A stretch of DNA of 64,000 bases from Cytobacillus citreus (GTDB taxonomy: Bacteria; Bacillota; Bacilli; Bacillales; Cytobacillaceae), in assembly GCF_018343665.1 (NCBI RefSeq), contig NZ_JAGYPM010000002.1, positions 388,371 to 452,370 of the forward strand, written 5' to 3'. Numbering within the stretch: position 1 is the first letter of the stretch; each line of letters opens with the position of its first letter. Positions 42,735 to 51,399 of the stretch are shown here, piece after piece. Both the position numbers and the translations under genes were made by a program. The notes below the pieces were generated by a model. The model was not told the origin of the DNA and searched no databases. It was given only the letters and a program-made list of their open reading frames with translations.

Positions 42735-44461
42735 ACTTATTTCGAACCTATATTGCTCCCTACTTAAAACAATATAAGTGGTTAATGGGTTTTACGATTT
42801 TTTTAGGCATATTAACGGCTCTTACTGCATCCATGCTAACATTTACGTCGGGGTATTTAATTACAAGGGCTTCTGAAATGCCAGAGACGATTCTTCTTCT
42901 CTATATTCCAATCGTTGGTGTTCGGACATTTGGGATATCGAGAGCTGTCACACGGTATTTAGAGAGGCTGACTGGACATAATGCAGTACTCAAAATATTG
43001 TCTGATATGCGCGTGAAGCTGTACGGAATATTAGAGCCGCAAGCATTGTTTATCCGTTCCCGGTTCCAAACGGGGGATTTACTAGGCACACTTGCAGACG
43101 ATATTGAACATTTGCAAGATGCTTATATTCGAACAATTTTTCCGACCATTATTGCACTATTTCTCTTTATGTATTCCATCAGTGTCTTAGCCCTGTTTGA
43201 TTGGGTATTTGCCTTGTGGATGGCCTTTTGTTTAAGTATCATCGTGTTTGTTTATCCGCTCTTGTCCTTATTTTCCTTGAAAAAAAGGCAGATCGAGCAA
43301 AAAGAAAAACGAAGTCGATTGTATCAAACATTTACAGATGCTTTATTTGGTTTAAGTGATTGGATTATTAGCGGGAAGAAGGAGCGCTTTATTAAGCGAT
43401 TTGCCTCTGAAAGTCAGGAAAGCCATAGCATTGATAAGAGAATTGCCTTTTGGAACCAGGCTCGTACGTTTCAGCTTCAGGTTTTGTCAGGCATTATCTT
43501 AATTATTGTCGGAGTGTGGGCAGGCTCTGCGGCTCAGGCGGGTGAGATTATGCCGACTTACATTGCGGCCTTTACTCTAGTTACACTGCCAATTTTGGAA
43601 GGGATGCTCCCACTCTCACATGCCATTGAGCGAATCCCGGTCTATCAGGAATCATTACAGCGCATTGAACATATTCGCCAATTTGTTCCTGAAAAAAAGG
43701 TGTTAGCTGAAAAAGGAGAATTTTCTCATCATCCAGAGATTCTGTTTAAGGATGTTTCCTATCGTTATGAAGGGGAAAACAAGGATGCTCTTCGTCACGT
43801 TTCTTTGTCTATTCCGCATGGGCAAAAAATAGCGCTTCTTGGAAAAAGTGGGGCAGGAAAATCAACCTTATTACAATTGCTGCTAGGTGCCATTTCTCCT
43901 ACTACCGGGACGGTCCATTTTCACGGACAGCATCCAGAATCATATGATGAGGACATCTATAAATATGTAGGTGTTCTCAACCAAAAACCGTACTTATTTG
44001 CCACAACAGTTGAAAATAATATTCGGTTAGGCAATAAAGAGGCAAAGGCAGAGGAAGTGGCTGAGGTCATTAAGCAAGTAAAGCTCGATCACTATATCCA
44101 TTCACTTCCGAAGGGGATTCACACGCAAATGGAAGAAACAGGTCAACGGTTCTCTGGCGGCGAAAGGCAGAGAATCGCATTGGCACGAATTTTATTAAAG
44201 AATACGCCCATTGTCGTATTAGATGAACCGACAGTAGGGCTAGATCCGCAAACCGAAGCGGACTTGCTGGAAACCATGTTTACGACATTAAAGGATAAAA
44301 CGGTTATTTTAATCACGCATCATCTCATTGGAATTGAAAAAATGGATCAGATTCTATTTTTAGATAAGGGGCAGGTTGCGATGAGCGGGACACATAAGCA
44401 GCTCATGGAGACGAGTGCTCGCTACAGGCAGCTTTATTTATTGGATCGGGGAGAAGAATAA
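42731..44461 (+). CDS. cydD: Heterodimeric ABC exporter for cytochrome bd assembly, subunit CydD (Bacillus naming)
   Basis: The product has 576 residues: membrane domain, then Walker A GKSGAGKST, signature FSGGERQRIALARILL and Walker B IVVLDEPTVGLD. Start and upstream stop overlap as ATGA. It forms a heterodimer with the preceding protein. It is the last gene of the cyd operon, followed by a strong terminator. Confidence 0.9.
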   Translation: MNLFRTYIAPYLKQYKWLMGFTIFLGILTALTASMLTFTSGYLITRASEMPETILLLYIPIVGVRTFGISRAVTRYLERLTGHNAVLKILSDMRVKLYGILEPQALFIRSRFQTGDLLGTLADDIEHLQDAYIRTIFPTIIALFLFMYSISVLALFDWVFALWMAFCLSIIVFVYPLLSLFSLKKRQIEQKEKRSRLYQTFTDALFGLSDWIISGKKERFIKRFASESQESHSIDKRIAFWNQARTFQLQVLSGIILIIVGVWAGSAAQAGEIMPTYIAAFTLVTLPILEGMLPLSHAIERIPVYQESLQRIEHIRQFVPEKKVLAEKGEFSHHPEILFKDVSYRYEGENKDALRHVSLSIPHGQKIALLGKSGAGKSTLLQLLLGAISPTTGTVHFHGQHPESYDEDIYKYVGVLNQKPYLFATTVENNIRLGNKEAKAEEVAEVIKQVKLDHYIHSLPKGIHTQMEETGQRFSGGERQRIALARILLKNTPIVVLDEPTVGLDPQTEADLLETMFTTLKDKTVILITHHLIGIEKMDQILFLDKGQVAMSGTHKQLMETSARYRQLYLLDRGEE

Positions 44462-44462
44462 A

Positions 44463-44497
44463 GAAAGGATTTGCTCACCACGAGCAAATCCTTTTTC
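44463..44497. terminator. Bidirectional terminator between cydD and S-layer gene 2
   Basis: AAAGGATTTGCTC and GAGCAAATCCTTT form a 13 bp stem around ACCAC, with T and A runs on either side. It serves both convergent genes. Confidence 0.88.
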
Positions 44498-44499
44498 CA

Positions 44500-47058
44500 T
44501 TATTTTTTAATCGTAATTTCAGTTCCTGCTTTTAGAGTATTGTTTGCTTTGTCTTTAATTGCTGCAGTTTCTCTTGTCAAAATTACTATTTTACCAGTAG
44601 TAAATGTAGTACCATTTTGCGGAATAATGAACAATTCATTTTCATTAGAACTGCCTTGTACTTTATATTGATCATTTTTTAGTTTTTCATTATTGACCGT
44701 TATATCTAAATTTGATTGATTGCCATCAAACAGGAAGATATTTTCTGAGAATGTTAGTTTGATATTTTCATTTTCAACGGCACCGCTTTTCAAGAGTGGC
44801 TGTGTATTATCGGTCAGTGTAATGGAACTTGTGTATATGTCCATGGTGTTATCTGAGAGATCCTTTACGCCTTTTGCAGTAATGCTGTATTTCGTTGTTG
44901 TCGGGATGGTGCCTTCAGGGAGCGTAATCGTCACTTCTCGTTGGTTAGGGCTCAAGGTTAAGGTTGAATTTGACGGTATCGTGCTATTTCCAATGAAATA
45001 GTTTGAGTACAATGTTGCGGTCCCTGCATCTACTTCTTCATTAAATTCGGCGGTGAATATCCCGTTTCCAGATGCTTCGGAAAATGTAACCTTTGGCTTT
45101 TCTGAATCCAATTTTTTCGTGATGGAAGTAGTAAAGGCACTGTTATTATTTTCCGATATGCTTCTATCTTTGACAGCCCCCACTGAGCCACTTATAGTGT
45201 ATGTCCCGTCCTTTAATTTACTCGCATCAATGATAATTTGGTTCTCCCTGTTCGATTTGAAGGTTGGTGTTATTGTATTTCCTTTATAGGAAATATTTAT
45301 TTTGTCAGCGGCTGGAGTGCCTGCTTTTAGCGGCTTGTTAAAGGTTAGCCGGAATTCATTTGTATTCTTATCGAATTGGGCACTAACAAATCTAGGTGGT
45401 GTCAGATCCTTGGTCATCGTGACGGTTTTTTCATATGTCCGTCCTGTATTGCCATCAAGATCCTTATATGACTTTACTTGTATATATAAATAAACGGAGA
45501 TGTCATTTTTACTGTAAATGGTTGCAGGCAGTTCAATTTCGAATTTTGTTTTTCTGCCGTCGGAGATGTCTTTAATGGATGCTGGTCTAATGGTGGAATT
45601 GTTTTTTGTAATGGCAAGGTGATTTGAAGCATTGAAGTCTGCTAATGCTTCGCTAAATTCAATTGTAATGGTTTTCTCATCCTTCACCTGCAGAGAGCTA
45701 ACCGTAGGGGCTATCGTATCGGCTGCAGGATTATAGAGAAAATTGCTGCTATATGTGTTCATCGTATTAGGCGTGTAGACAACTAAATCCCTTGCCCCTG
45801 ATACAACAATCGAATAATATTTGCCTTTTTGTAAACCGATTTTTTCAAGCTCTGATTTAGGGACAACGACTTTGTCAGTTTCATTAGATAATGAATTGAA
45901 CTTAACAGCTTTTCCATTGATTGAAACGTTTAGAGGTGAGTTGCCGTCAATTAGCTCGGAAAAGGTGATCTCGACATTACCATTTAAATTCGTTGCCACA
46001 GCGGAAACAGTTGGCCTGATTGTGTCTGAAAATGTGAAAGAGGAGATATAGTCTTCCGTGCCTAATGGTTCGTAATTAGTGGTTTGGATATTTTTTTTCA
46101 CTGTGACGGTGTAGGCCGAGTTTGTATAAAGTGGTTCATATAGTTCGATAATGGCCGTTTTTTTGGTATCTGACAGCTTGATGCTTTTAATCGATCGACC
46201 AGAAACGCTATAATTTGCTATGTTTTCAGCCCCATTTGCCCCATTGCCGGAAAGCATCGCTTTATTAAACTCAACTTTTATTCGCTTTGGTTCGGATGCG
46301 CTAACTTTTCCAACCTTAGGGGTAAAATTAGAACCAATGGAATTTAAGCGATCGGTTAGTGTTTTTTTGATGACAGGATTGTCTACATAGGGTAAGTAAA
46401 ATCTTGCGGCTTCTAGATGTTTTTCCGCTTTTGCGAAATTATTGGCAGCGATCGCTTTTTGCGCCAAATCGATTTCAATTTTCACTGTAACAGGATACAT
46501 CGCACTATCGCGAACCCTTTCAGCAGCTTGTTTATAATGAGAGCGGATGAGGTCACGTGTCGACTTGCCGTATACGCGATCCAAGAGGATGGCCTGCTTG
46601 CGGATTTCCCGCGAAAGCTCATGATACGCCATTTCTGTAGCATCATTGATAAGGTTTTTATTTATTTGATTAGCTAACACTTGCTGCTTTGCTCGAATCT
46701 TTTCTCCAGCAGTGATCGCATCGATATAATACATTGTTCGATTGATATGAAGCTTAACATGTTCATCAAGCTCGGCCATATATCTGTTCTTTTGTGAAGC
46801 GGGTAAGGTGTTGACTGCTTTTACAGCCTTGTCATAGGCTGTCTTCGCTGCGTTATAGGCTGCCCACGGCCGGGTTGTTCCATCTGCTTTGCCTTCAATT
46901 GATATGGCCCATTTTAAAATGGTCCCCGCATCCTTTGCTGCCTTTACTAGCTTTTCAACCTCAGTGACAGAAGCAGCTTCAATGGAGTTTGTCGCAACAA
47001 AAGCAGAAGCTGCAATGGCAGAGGCACTTACAATTTTAATGGCTTTCTTTTTGGTCAT
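44500..47058 (-). CDS. S-layer protein, SbsC type (paralogue 2)
   Basis: The product has 852 residues, co-linear with the protein at 2742-5303. It has a signal peptide (MTKKKAIKIVSASAIAASAF, cleavage near SIEA), the helical SbsC-type N-terminal domain with LDRVYGKSTRDLIR, and then Ig-like modules (KRIKVEFNKAMLSGNGANGA, TITIEFSEAL, IKLTFSENIF). The N-terminal 350 residues are the most alike; the C-terminal modules differ more, as expected for surface-exposed regions. It starts at ATG behind AAGGGGGATATCT. No SLH domain is present. Two such genes 40 kb apart, both with similar promoters, suggest switching or dual coats. Confidence 0.88.
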   Translation of the reverse strand: MTKKKAIKIVSASAIAASAFVATNSIEAASVTEVEKLVKAAKDAGTILKWAISIEGKADGTTRPWAAYNAAKTAYDKAVKAVNTLPASQKNRYMAELDEHVKLHINRTMYYIDAITAGEKIRAKQQVLANQINKNLINDATEMAYHELSREIRKQAILLDRVYGKSTRDLIRSHYKQAAERVRDSAMYPVTVKIEIDLAQKAIAANNFAKAEKHLEAARFYLPYVDNPVIKKTLTDRLNSIGSNFTPKVGKVSASEPKRIKVEFNKAMLSGNGANGAENIANYSVSGRSIKSIKLSDTKKTAIIELYEPLYTNSAYTVTVKKNIQTTNYEPLGTEDYISSFTFSDTIRPTVSAVATNLNGNVEITFSELIDGNSPLNVSINGKAVKFNSLSNETDKVVVPKSELEKIGLQKGKYYSIVVSGARDLVVYTPNTMNTYSSNFLYNPAADTIAPTVSSLQVKDEKTITIEFSEALADFNASNHLAITKNNSTIRPASIKDISDGRKTKFEIELPATIYSKNDISVYLYIQVKSYKDLDGNTGRTYEKTVTMTKDLTPPRFVSAQFDKNTNEFRLTFNKPLKAGTPAADKINISYKGNTITPTFKSNRENQIIIDASKLKDGTYTISGSVGAVKDRSISENNNSAFTTSITKKLDSEKPKVTFSEASGNGIFTAEFNEEVDAGTATLYSNYFIGNSTIPSNSTLTLSPNQREVTITLPEGTIPTTTKYSITAKGVKDLSDNTMDIYTSSITLTDNTQPLLKSGAVENENIKLTFSENIFLFDGNQSNLDITVNNEKLKNDQYKVQGSSNENELFIIPQNGTTFTTGKIVILTRETAAIKDKANNTLKAGTEITIKK

Positions 47059-47123
47059 AGATATCCCCCTTGGTAACGAATAAGTGGTATTTGTGGTAAT
47101 GTCTGGAATGCATTTGTGCTTTT

Positions 47124-47152
47124 ATTGTAAGAGATTGAGGGATATTGATAAA
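47124..47152 (-). promoter_or_regulatory. Putative promoter of S-layer gene 2
   Basis: On the minus strand TTTATC, 17 bases and TACAAT (47124-47129) stand at nearly the same distance from the start as in S-layer gene 1, with shared flanking words. The remaining upstream stretch to 47289 is AT-rich without a gene. Confidence 0.45.
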
Positions 47153-47289
47153 TAGATAAAATGGCATACTTTTATAATGGTCTTAATGATATAATGGCTT
47201 TTTTTCATATCCTTCCTAATGACTAATTTATAAACAGTATTTGGAAATAAAGGGCATTATTATTGGAGCTATTATTGAAAGAAGCGATA

Positions 47290-47342
47290 AAACACCGTCA
47301 AAATTAGTGCTCCTAAAGAGGATGCTAATTTTGACGGTTTAA
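47290..47342 (-). terminator. Long hairpin terminator of the DUF3298-like gene
   Basis: ACCGTCAAAATTAG and CTAATTTTGACGGT form a 14 bp stem. On the minus strand it is followed by GTTTTATC and lies 26 bases beyond the stop codon. Confidence 0.8.
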
Positions 47343-47367
47343 TCTGAGTTCTAAATCTTTAAATCAA

Positions 47368-48282
47368 TTATCTGAATACAGAATACGGAACTTTAACTTC
47401 TAGCATTCCAGCTGCATAGGCGGCAGCTTCGTAATGCTGGAATTTAACAACGATTCCATTGTCGTAAAAATAAAAAGGTCGACTATTATCAAATGTTAAA
47501 TCATCAAGCTGGTCTGTAAATACCATGCCGATTTTTTTATTCTGATTTAACAGATCTGCTTTTGTATACTTCATTAACTTAGTTAGCTCACTTTTATTTT
47601 CTGCAACATTGGTTAATGCAATTTGATTTCCAGTCCGAACATCAAAATTATAAGACTGAACAGTAGTTATACCATGGGCTCCACCTGTATAGGTGTAGTC
47701 ATAAATAAGGATACTGAGGAGGTTGTTTTTGTTGTATTTTACTTCATAACTTACTTCATAGCTGTATTCATGGTCAGGATCCTCTTTATTAGATTTTTTC
47801 ACTTCGAGTGCTGATTTATAGGAAGATTCTATATGTTTTTGTAAAACGTCATTAATATTTTTTTGTGCAGTGCTATTCAATAATCCTTCTACTTGTGGAT
47901 ATTGAAATACGTCTTGATAATTTGCTTTTGCAACCTTTACACCGAGTGCTTGCAGTTTAGCTTTGGAAGGCGTTTCGTATTTTGCAGCTGCGGATTTCTT
48001 AATGAATGACCCTTCGCCAACACCGTAAAGTCCTCCTAAATCATTCCTGTATGAATAAACGCGATATTCTTCACCTTTATTAAGTTTTCTGACCTCAACT
48101 AACGTTTTATTATCTTTGTCAAACTTCCACAGTTGTGAATCTTGTAAGATAGTTACTTTTCCTATTTGCCCATTTCTCAGTTCTGTTTTTCCCCACATGA
48201 CACTTGCCTTCGCAGAAGTGTTAGGTAAAATTGAAAAAATAAGAACAATAGCAAACAATAAACTTACTATTCTCTTCATCAT
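47368..48282 (-). CDS. Secreted DUF4163/DUF3298-like protein
   Basis: The product has 304 residues with a signal peptide (MMKRIVSLLFAIVLIFSILP...). Residues about 30-95 look like a small wall-binding or SH3-like unit (GKVTILQDSQLWKFDKDNKT). The remainder matches the PdaC/RsiV pair DUF4163 plus DUF3298: YQDVFQYPQVEGLL, YEVKYNKNNLLSILIYDYTY, TGGAHGITTVQSYNFDVRTG, and a closing VKFQHYEAAAYAAGMLEVKV. Relatives include RsiV and PdaC, where the domain senses or binds lysozyme or glycan. The start follows GGGGAGG. Confidence 0.78.
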   Translation of the reverse strand: MMKRIVSLLFAIVLIFSILPNTSAKASVMWGKTELRNGQIGKVTILQDSQLWKFDKDNKTLVEVRKLNKGEEYRVYSYRNDLGGLYGVGEGSFIKKSAAAKYETPSKAKLQALGVKVAKANYQDVFQYPQVEGLLNSTAQKNINDVLQKHIESSYKSALEVKKSNKEDPDHEYSYEVSYEVKYNKNNLLSILIYDYTYTGGAHGITTVQSYNFDVRTGNQIALTNVAENKSELTKLMKYTKADLLNQNKKIGMVFTDQLDDLTFDNSRPFYFYDNGIVVKFQHYEAAAYAAGMLEVKVPYSVFR

Positions 48283-48420
48283 AAAAGCCTCCCCGGAAAA
48301 TTTTAATTTTTTTTAACTTTCTTAAACTTATAGACGTTCTGAATTAGAAAAAAGTTGACGATAAATTGAAAATTTTTTAGCTTAAACTCAGGCACGCGCC
48401 ATGGGGATTTTATTTTTTTT

Positions 48421-48577
48421 ATGATTCCTAATGTTTGTTTTAATCAAACGTTTGATTAATAAGATTTTCCCTTTGATGAAGTAAAGTTAATAATTAAACT
48501 AGAATGTCTCAATTCCACCAAGTCTTTAATTCTGTAAGTGTAACATCCCATAACAGTTCATTTGCTTTAATTGTATA
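48421..48577. repeat. Duplicated block with palindrome copy 5
   Basis: This stretch is closely repeated at 63595-63748. It includes TTAATCAAACGTTTGATTAA at 48440-48459 and the last 20 or so codons of the pseudogene on the minus strand. Similarity stops after TTTAATTGTAT in both places. Confidence 0.75.
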
Positions 48578-48912
48578 TGTTTCACATTATCCAATGAGAT
48601 TCCAAAAGATCTTATGTATCTATTTTCGGTATCGTTAGAATAGCTCTCTATATCTTTACTATTAATAGAAATCATGATGTTACCGTCAAAGTTACTAGCA
48701 TCATCTGGTATGCCATAATTTCCTGAAAGTATAATATCTTTACCGTTTAGCGAGTAGGTAAACTCTTTAACATTTTTTTCATCACTACTATTTATATTTA
48801 ATAGGGGTTCAATTTTTTGCTGTGCGATTTCAAAACTAGGGAGATTTTTATCTACTAATGTGGTGGCAGAAGGCGGTATTCGTAAGAAAAAACGATGTAA
48901 AAAGTACATCAA
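48509..48912 (-). pseudogene. Unknown protein gene, frameshifted near the 3' end
   Basis: An open frame of 128 codons contains LNGKDIILSGNYGIPDDASN and IMISINSKDIESYSNDTENR. Near its end a shift of frame restores TIKANELLWDVTLTELKTWW and N-stop at 48509-48511, the version also kept in the copy at 63.7 kb. The open frame's own ending (QMNCYGMLHLQN) is therefore out of frame. No ribosome binding site is seen, and the 5' end is probably lost too. I cannot name the family. Confidence 0.55.
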
Positions 48913-48984
48913 ATGCCTATAATAAAGACTGATAATTCTGAATTTATATATAATCCTGTTTTTATAAATATTAAATAAAAATAA

Positions 48985-49046
48985 TTGACTGAAAGCTTAA
49001 TTAATAATAAGATTTATGTAGAGATAATCAAAATGTACCCAAAAGT
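48985..49046 (+). promoter_or_regulatory. IolR-type promoter-operator of the first iol unit
   Basis: TTGACT (48985-48990), 17 bases, TAAGAT (49008-49013), then two tandem 11-mers TAATCAAAATG and TACCCAAAAGT (49025-49046). The 11-mers are close to WRAYCAADARD, the direct-repeat site known for B. subtilis IolR. They lie where a repressor would block transcript start or early elongation. Confidence 0.72.
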
Positions 49047-49107
49047 TGATAGACACTTGAGGTTGTCATCAAATCTCATATCACAAACTGATCTTTTTAA
49101 TAAATTA

Positions 49108-49121
49108 TGAAAGCGCTTATC
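49108..49121 (+). promoter_or_regulatory. Candidate cre site in the iol leader
   Basis: TGAAAGCGCTTATC has the central TGAAAGCGCTTA of catabolite response elements, with two mismatches at the 3' end. It lies downstream of the promoter, where CcpA acts as a roadblock. Confidence 0.4.
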
Positions 49122-49144
49122 AAGCAGATAAAAGGAGAATCACC

Positions 49145-50167
49145 ATGAACGAAGTTAGAGTAGGGATTGTTGGATTAGGTAGACTTGGAAGAACACATGC
49201 AATAAATCTAGCTCAAAATGTTCCGGGTGCAAAATTAGTAGCAGCCTGCAGCTTTGTAGAAGATGAACTGGAATACGCTAAAAGGGAATTAGGTGTAACA
49301 GAAACATATAAATCCTATGAAGAAATGGCTGCAAGCCCAAATCTTGATGCAGTATGTATCGTTTCACCATCCGGGTGCCATCCGGAACAAATTCGATTAG
49401 CGATGGAAAAAGGCCTGCATGTATTCAGTGAAAAGCCAATTGGATTAGATATTGAAGATATTGAAAAAACAATGGAAGTTATCAAGGCTCATCCTGATCA
49501 AGTATTCCAGCTTGGATTTATGAGAAGATACGATGAATCCTATCAATATGCTAAAAAGATGGTAGACGAGGGGCAATTAGGTGAACTAACAGTTGTTCGT
49601 TGCTACGGTATTGATCCAAGTTCTGGATTGGAGAGCTTCGTCAATTTTGCCCGAAACAGCAATAGCGGAGGGCTATTCTCAGATATGTCCATCCATGATA
49701 TTGACTTGGTAAGATGGTTTACGAAAAAGGAAGTCAGCCGTGTGTGGGCGATGGGTAAAAACGCTGCTTATCCGGAGCTCGATGAATTAAATGAATTAGA
49801 AACCGGCGCAGCTATGATGCAACTGGAAGATAAAACAATGGCCATTTTAGTTGCAGGACGAAATGCGGCACATGGTTATCATGTAGAAACAGAATTAATT
49901 GGAACAAAGGGAATGCTTCGTGTAGCTGCTGCGCCAGAGAAAAACCTGGTAACGGTCTTTGATGAAAATGGTGCAGTAAGACCTACATCACAGAACTTCC
50001 CTGAGCGCTTTAGTGATGCGTTTGTTCATGAAATGAAGGAATTTATTTCTTGTATTAAAGAAAAACGCCAGCCGGAAGTAGGTGCTATTGATGGTCTGCA
50101 AAGTACTAAAGTAGCAATTGCATGCCAACAATCTGTTGAAGCAAATCAAATTGTTGAAGTGAAGTAA
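49145..50167 (+). CDS. Inositol 2-dehydrogenase-like oxidoreductase (Gfo/Idh/MocA), possibly scyllo-inositol specific
   Basis: The product has 340 residues. The NAD-binding start is VGIVGLGRLGRTHA, then VCIVSPSGCHPEQI, HVFSEKPIGLDIED with the catalytic-region EKP, and FSDMSIHDIDLVRWF with the D-x-x-x-H motif. It is a second dehydrogenase beside iolG in the same unit. B. subtilis has IolX for NAD-linked oxidation of scyllo-inositol, and this may be its counterpart. The gene has its own IolR-type promoter and an AAAAGGAG ribosome binding site, and leads the group with iolE, a symporter and iolG. Confidence 0.82.
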   Translation: MNEVRVGIVGLGRLGRTHAINLAQNVPGAKLVAACSFVEDELEYAKRELGVTETYKSYEEMAASPNLDAVCIVSPSGCHPEQIRLAMEKGLHVFSEKPIGLDIEDIEKTMEVIKAHPDQVFQLGFMRRYDESYQYAKKMVDEGQLGELTVVRCYGIDPSSGLESFVNFARNSNSGGLFSDMSIHDIDLVRWFTKKEVSRVWAMGKNAAYPELDELNELETGAAMMQLEDKTMAILVAGRNAAHGYHVETELIGTKGMLRVAAAPEKNLVTVFDENGAVRPTSQNFPERFSDAFVHEMKEFISCIKEKRQPEVGAIDGLQSTKVAIACQQSVEANQIVEVK

Positions 50168-50194
50168 TATCCAATTTACGGAAGATAAAAAAAG

Positions 50195-50218
50195 GGAATC
50201 CATCGCACAATGGATTCC
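50195..50218 (+). promoter_or_regulatory. Intercistronic hairpin before iolE
   Basis: GGAATCCAT and ATGGATTCC form a 9 bp perfect stem. No T run follows on the plus strand, while A residues precede it, so it is either a processing or stability element or a terminator read from the other strand. Confidence 0.5.
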
Positions 50219-50309
50219 TGAAAATAAAAAAATACATGTAAACAATAATATACGCTATTTTCAAATAAACAGCAAATTCATCCATTCATTATCAGGGAGG
50301 AAATAAATA

Positions 50310-51218
50310 ATGACAGCGGAAACAAAAATTCAGTTCGGTTGTGCGCCTATTGCTTGGACGAATGATGATATGCCTGAATTAGGCGGAGAAAATACATTTG
50401 AACAATGTATTAGTGAAATGGCGTTAGCCGGCTATACAGGAACAGAGATTGGAAATAAGTATCCCAGTGATCCAGAGACATTAAAAAAATATTTAGAACT
50501 CAGAAATCTTCGAGTTGCAAGTGCCTGGTTTAGTGCATTTTTAACAACAAAACCTTTTGAAGAAACGAAACAAGCATTTCTTGAACATCGTGATTTCCTC
50601 TATGCCATGGGTGCAAAAGTCATTGTTGTATCTGAGCAGGGACATAGTGTTCAAGGACAAATGGATACACCGGTATTCAAGGAAAAGCCAGTGTTTACAG
50701 ATACTGATTGGGATAAATTAACACATGGACTAGAGGCATTAGGGGAGTTAGCTAACGAAAAGGGAATGGAAATCGTTTACCATCACCATATGGGGACAGG
50801 CGTTCAAACAACTACTGAAATCAATCGGTTAATGGAAAATACTTCTGCTGATAAAGTGTCGCTGCTATTTGATACAGGCCACCTTGTATTCTCAGGTGAA
50901 AATCCAATTGAAATTTATCAAAAATACCAATCACGTATCAAACATATCCATTTTAAAGATATTCGAGAGTCTGTTGCGAAAGAAGTTAAGGACAATCAAG
51001 ATAGTTTCCTTACCGGTGTTAAAAAGGGTGTATTTACGGTTCCTGGAGACGGAATGATTGATTTTGAACCTATTATGAAAGCGATTTCTGAAAGCGGATA
51101 CGAGGGCTGGATTGTTGTTGAGGCTGAGCAAGACCCGAAGAAGGCGAATCCATTTGAATACGCTTTAAAGGGAAGAAGATATATTGATCAATTAATGCCC
51201 CAAAAACAGTTAATCTAA
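50310..51218 (+). CDS. iolE: Inosose dehydratase IolE
   Basis: IolE removes water from 2-keto-myo-inositol to give the 3D-trihydroxycyclohexane-dione, the second step of inositol breakdown. The 302-residue TIM barrel has the family start FGCAPIAWTNDDMPELGGEN. YHHHMGTGVQT and LLFDTGHLVFSG follow, and then HIHFKDIRE, with the metal-binding His, Asp and Glu set. The ribosome binding site is AGGGAGG. Confidence 0.94.
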   Translation: MTAETKIQFGCAPIAWTNDDMPELGGENTFEQCISEMALAGYTGTEIGNKYPSDPETLKKYLELRNLRVASAWFSAFLTTKPFEETKQAFLEHRDFLYAMGAKVIVVSEQGHSVQGQMDTPVFKEKPVFTDTDWDKLTHGLEALGELANEKGMEIVYHHHMGTGVQTTTEINRLMENTSADKVSLLFDTGHLVFSGENPIEIYQKYQSRIKHIHFKDIRESVAKEVKDNQDSFLTGVKKGVFTVPGDGMIDFEPIMKAISESGYEGWIVVEAEQDPKKANPFEYALKGRRYIDQLMPQKQLI

Positions 51219-51399
51219 AAACTCATATATTATTTTATTCGGCTCATACCTATTCACCCATGAGATTTAATATTAGCCGGGTTGCTTATATATTACCGAG
51301 ATTACTTGATTAGTAAACTTAGTTTTATAGGTTCGGTTGGATGTTTTCAATACATACTTACAAGGCTGCATGGTTTTTCTACAATGGGAGGGTAAACCT

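Noticed and set aside
48526..48912. A 128-residue intact gene
   Set aside because: Its C-terminus is out of frame relative to the sequence conserved in the 63.7 kb copy, and no ribosome binding site is seen, so I list it as a pseudogene.
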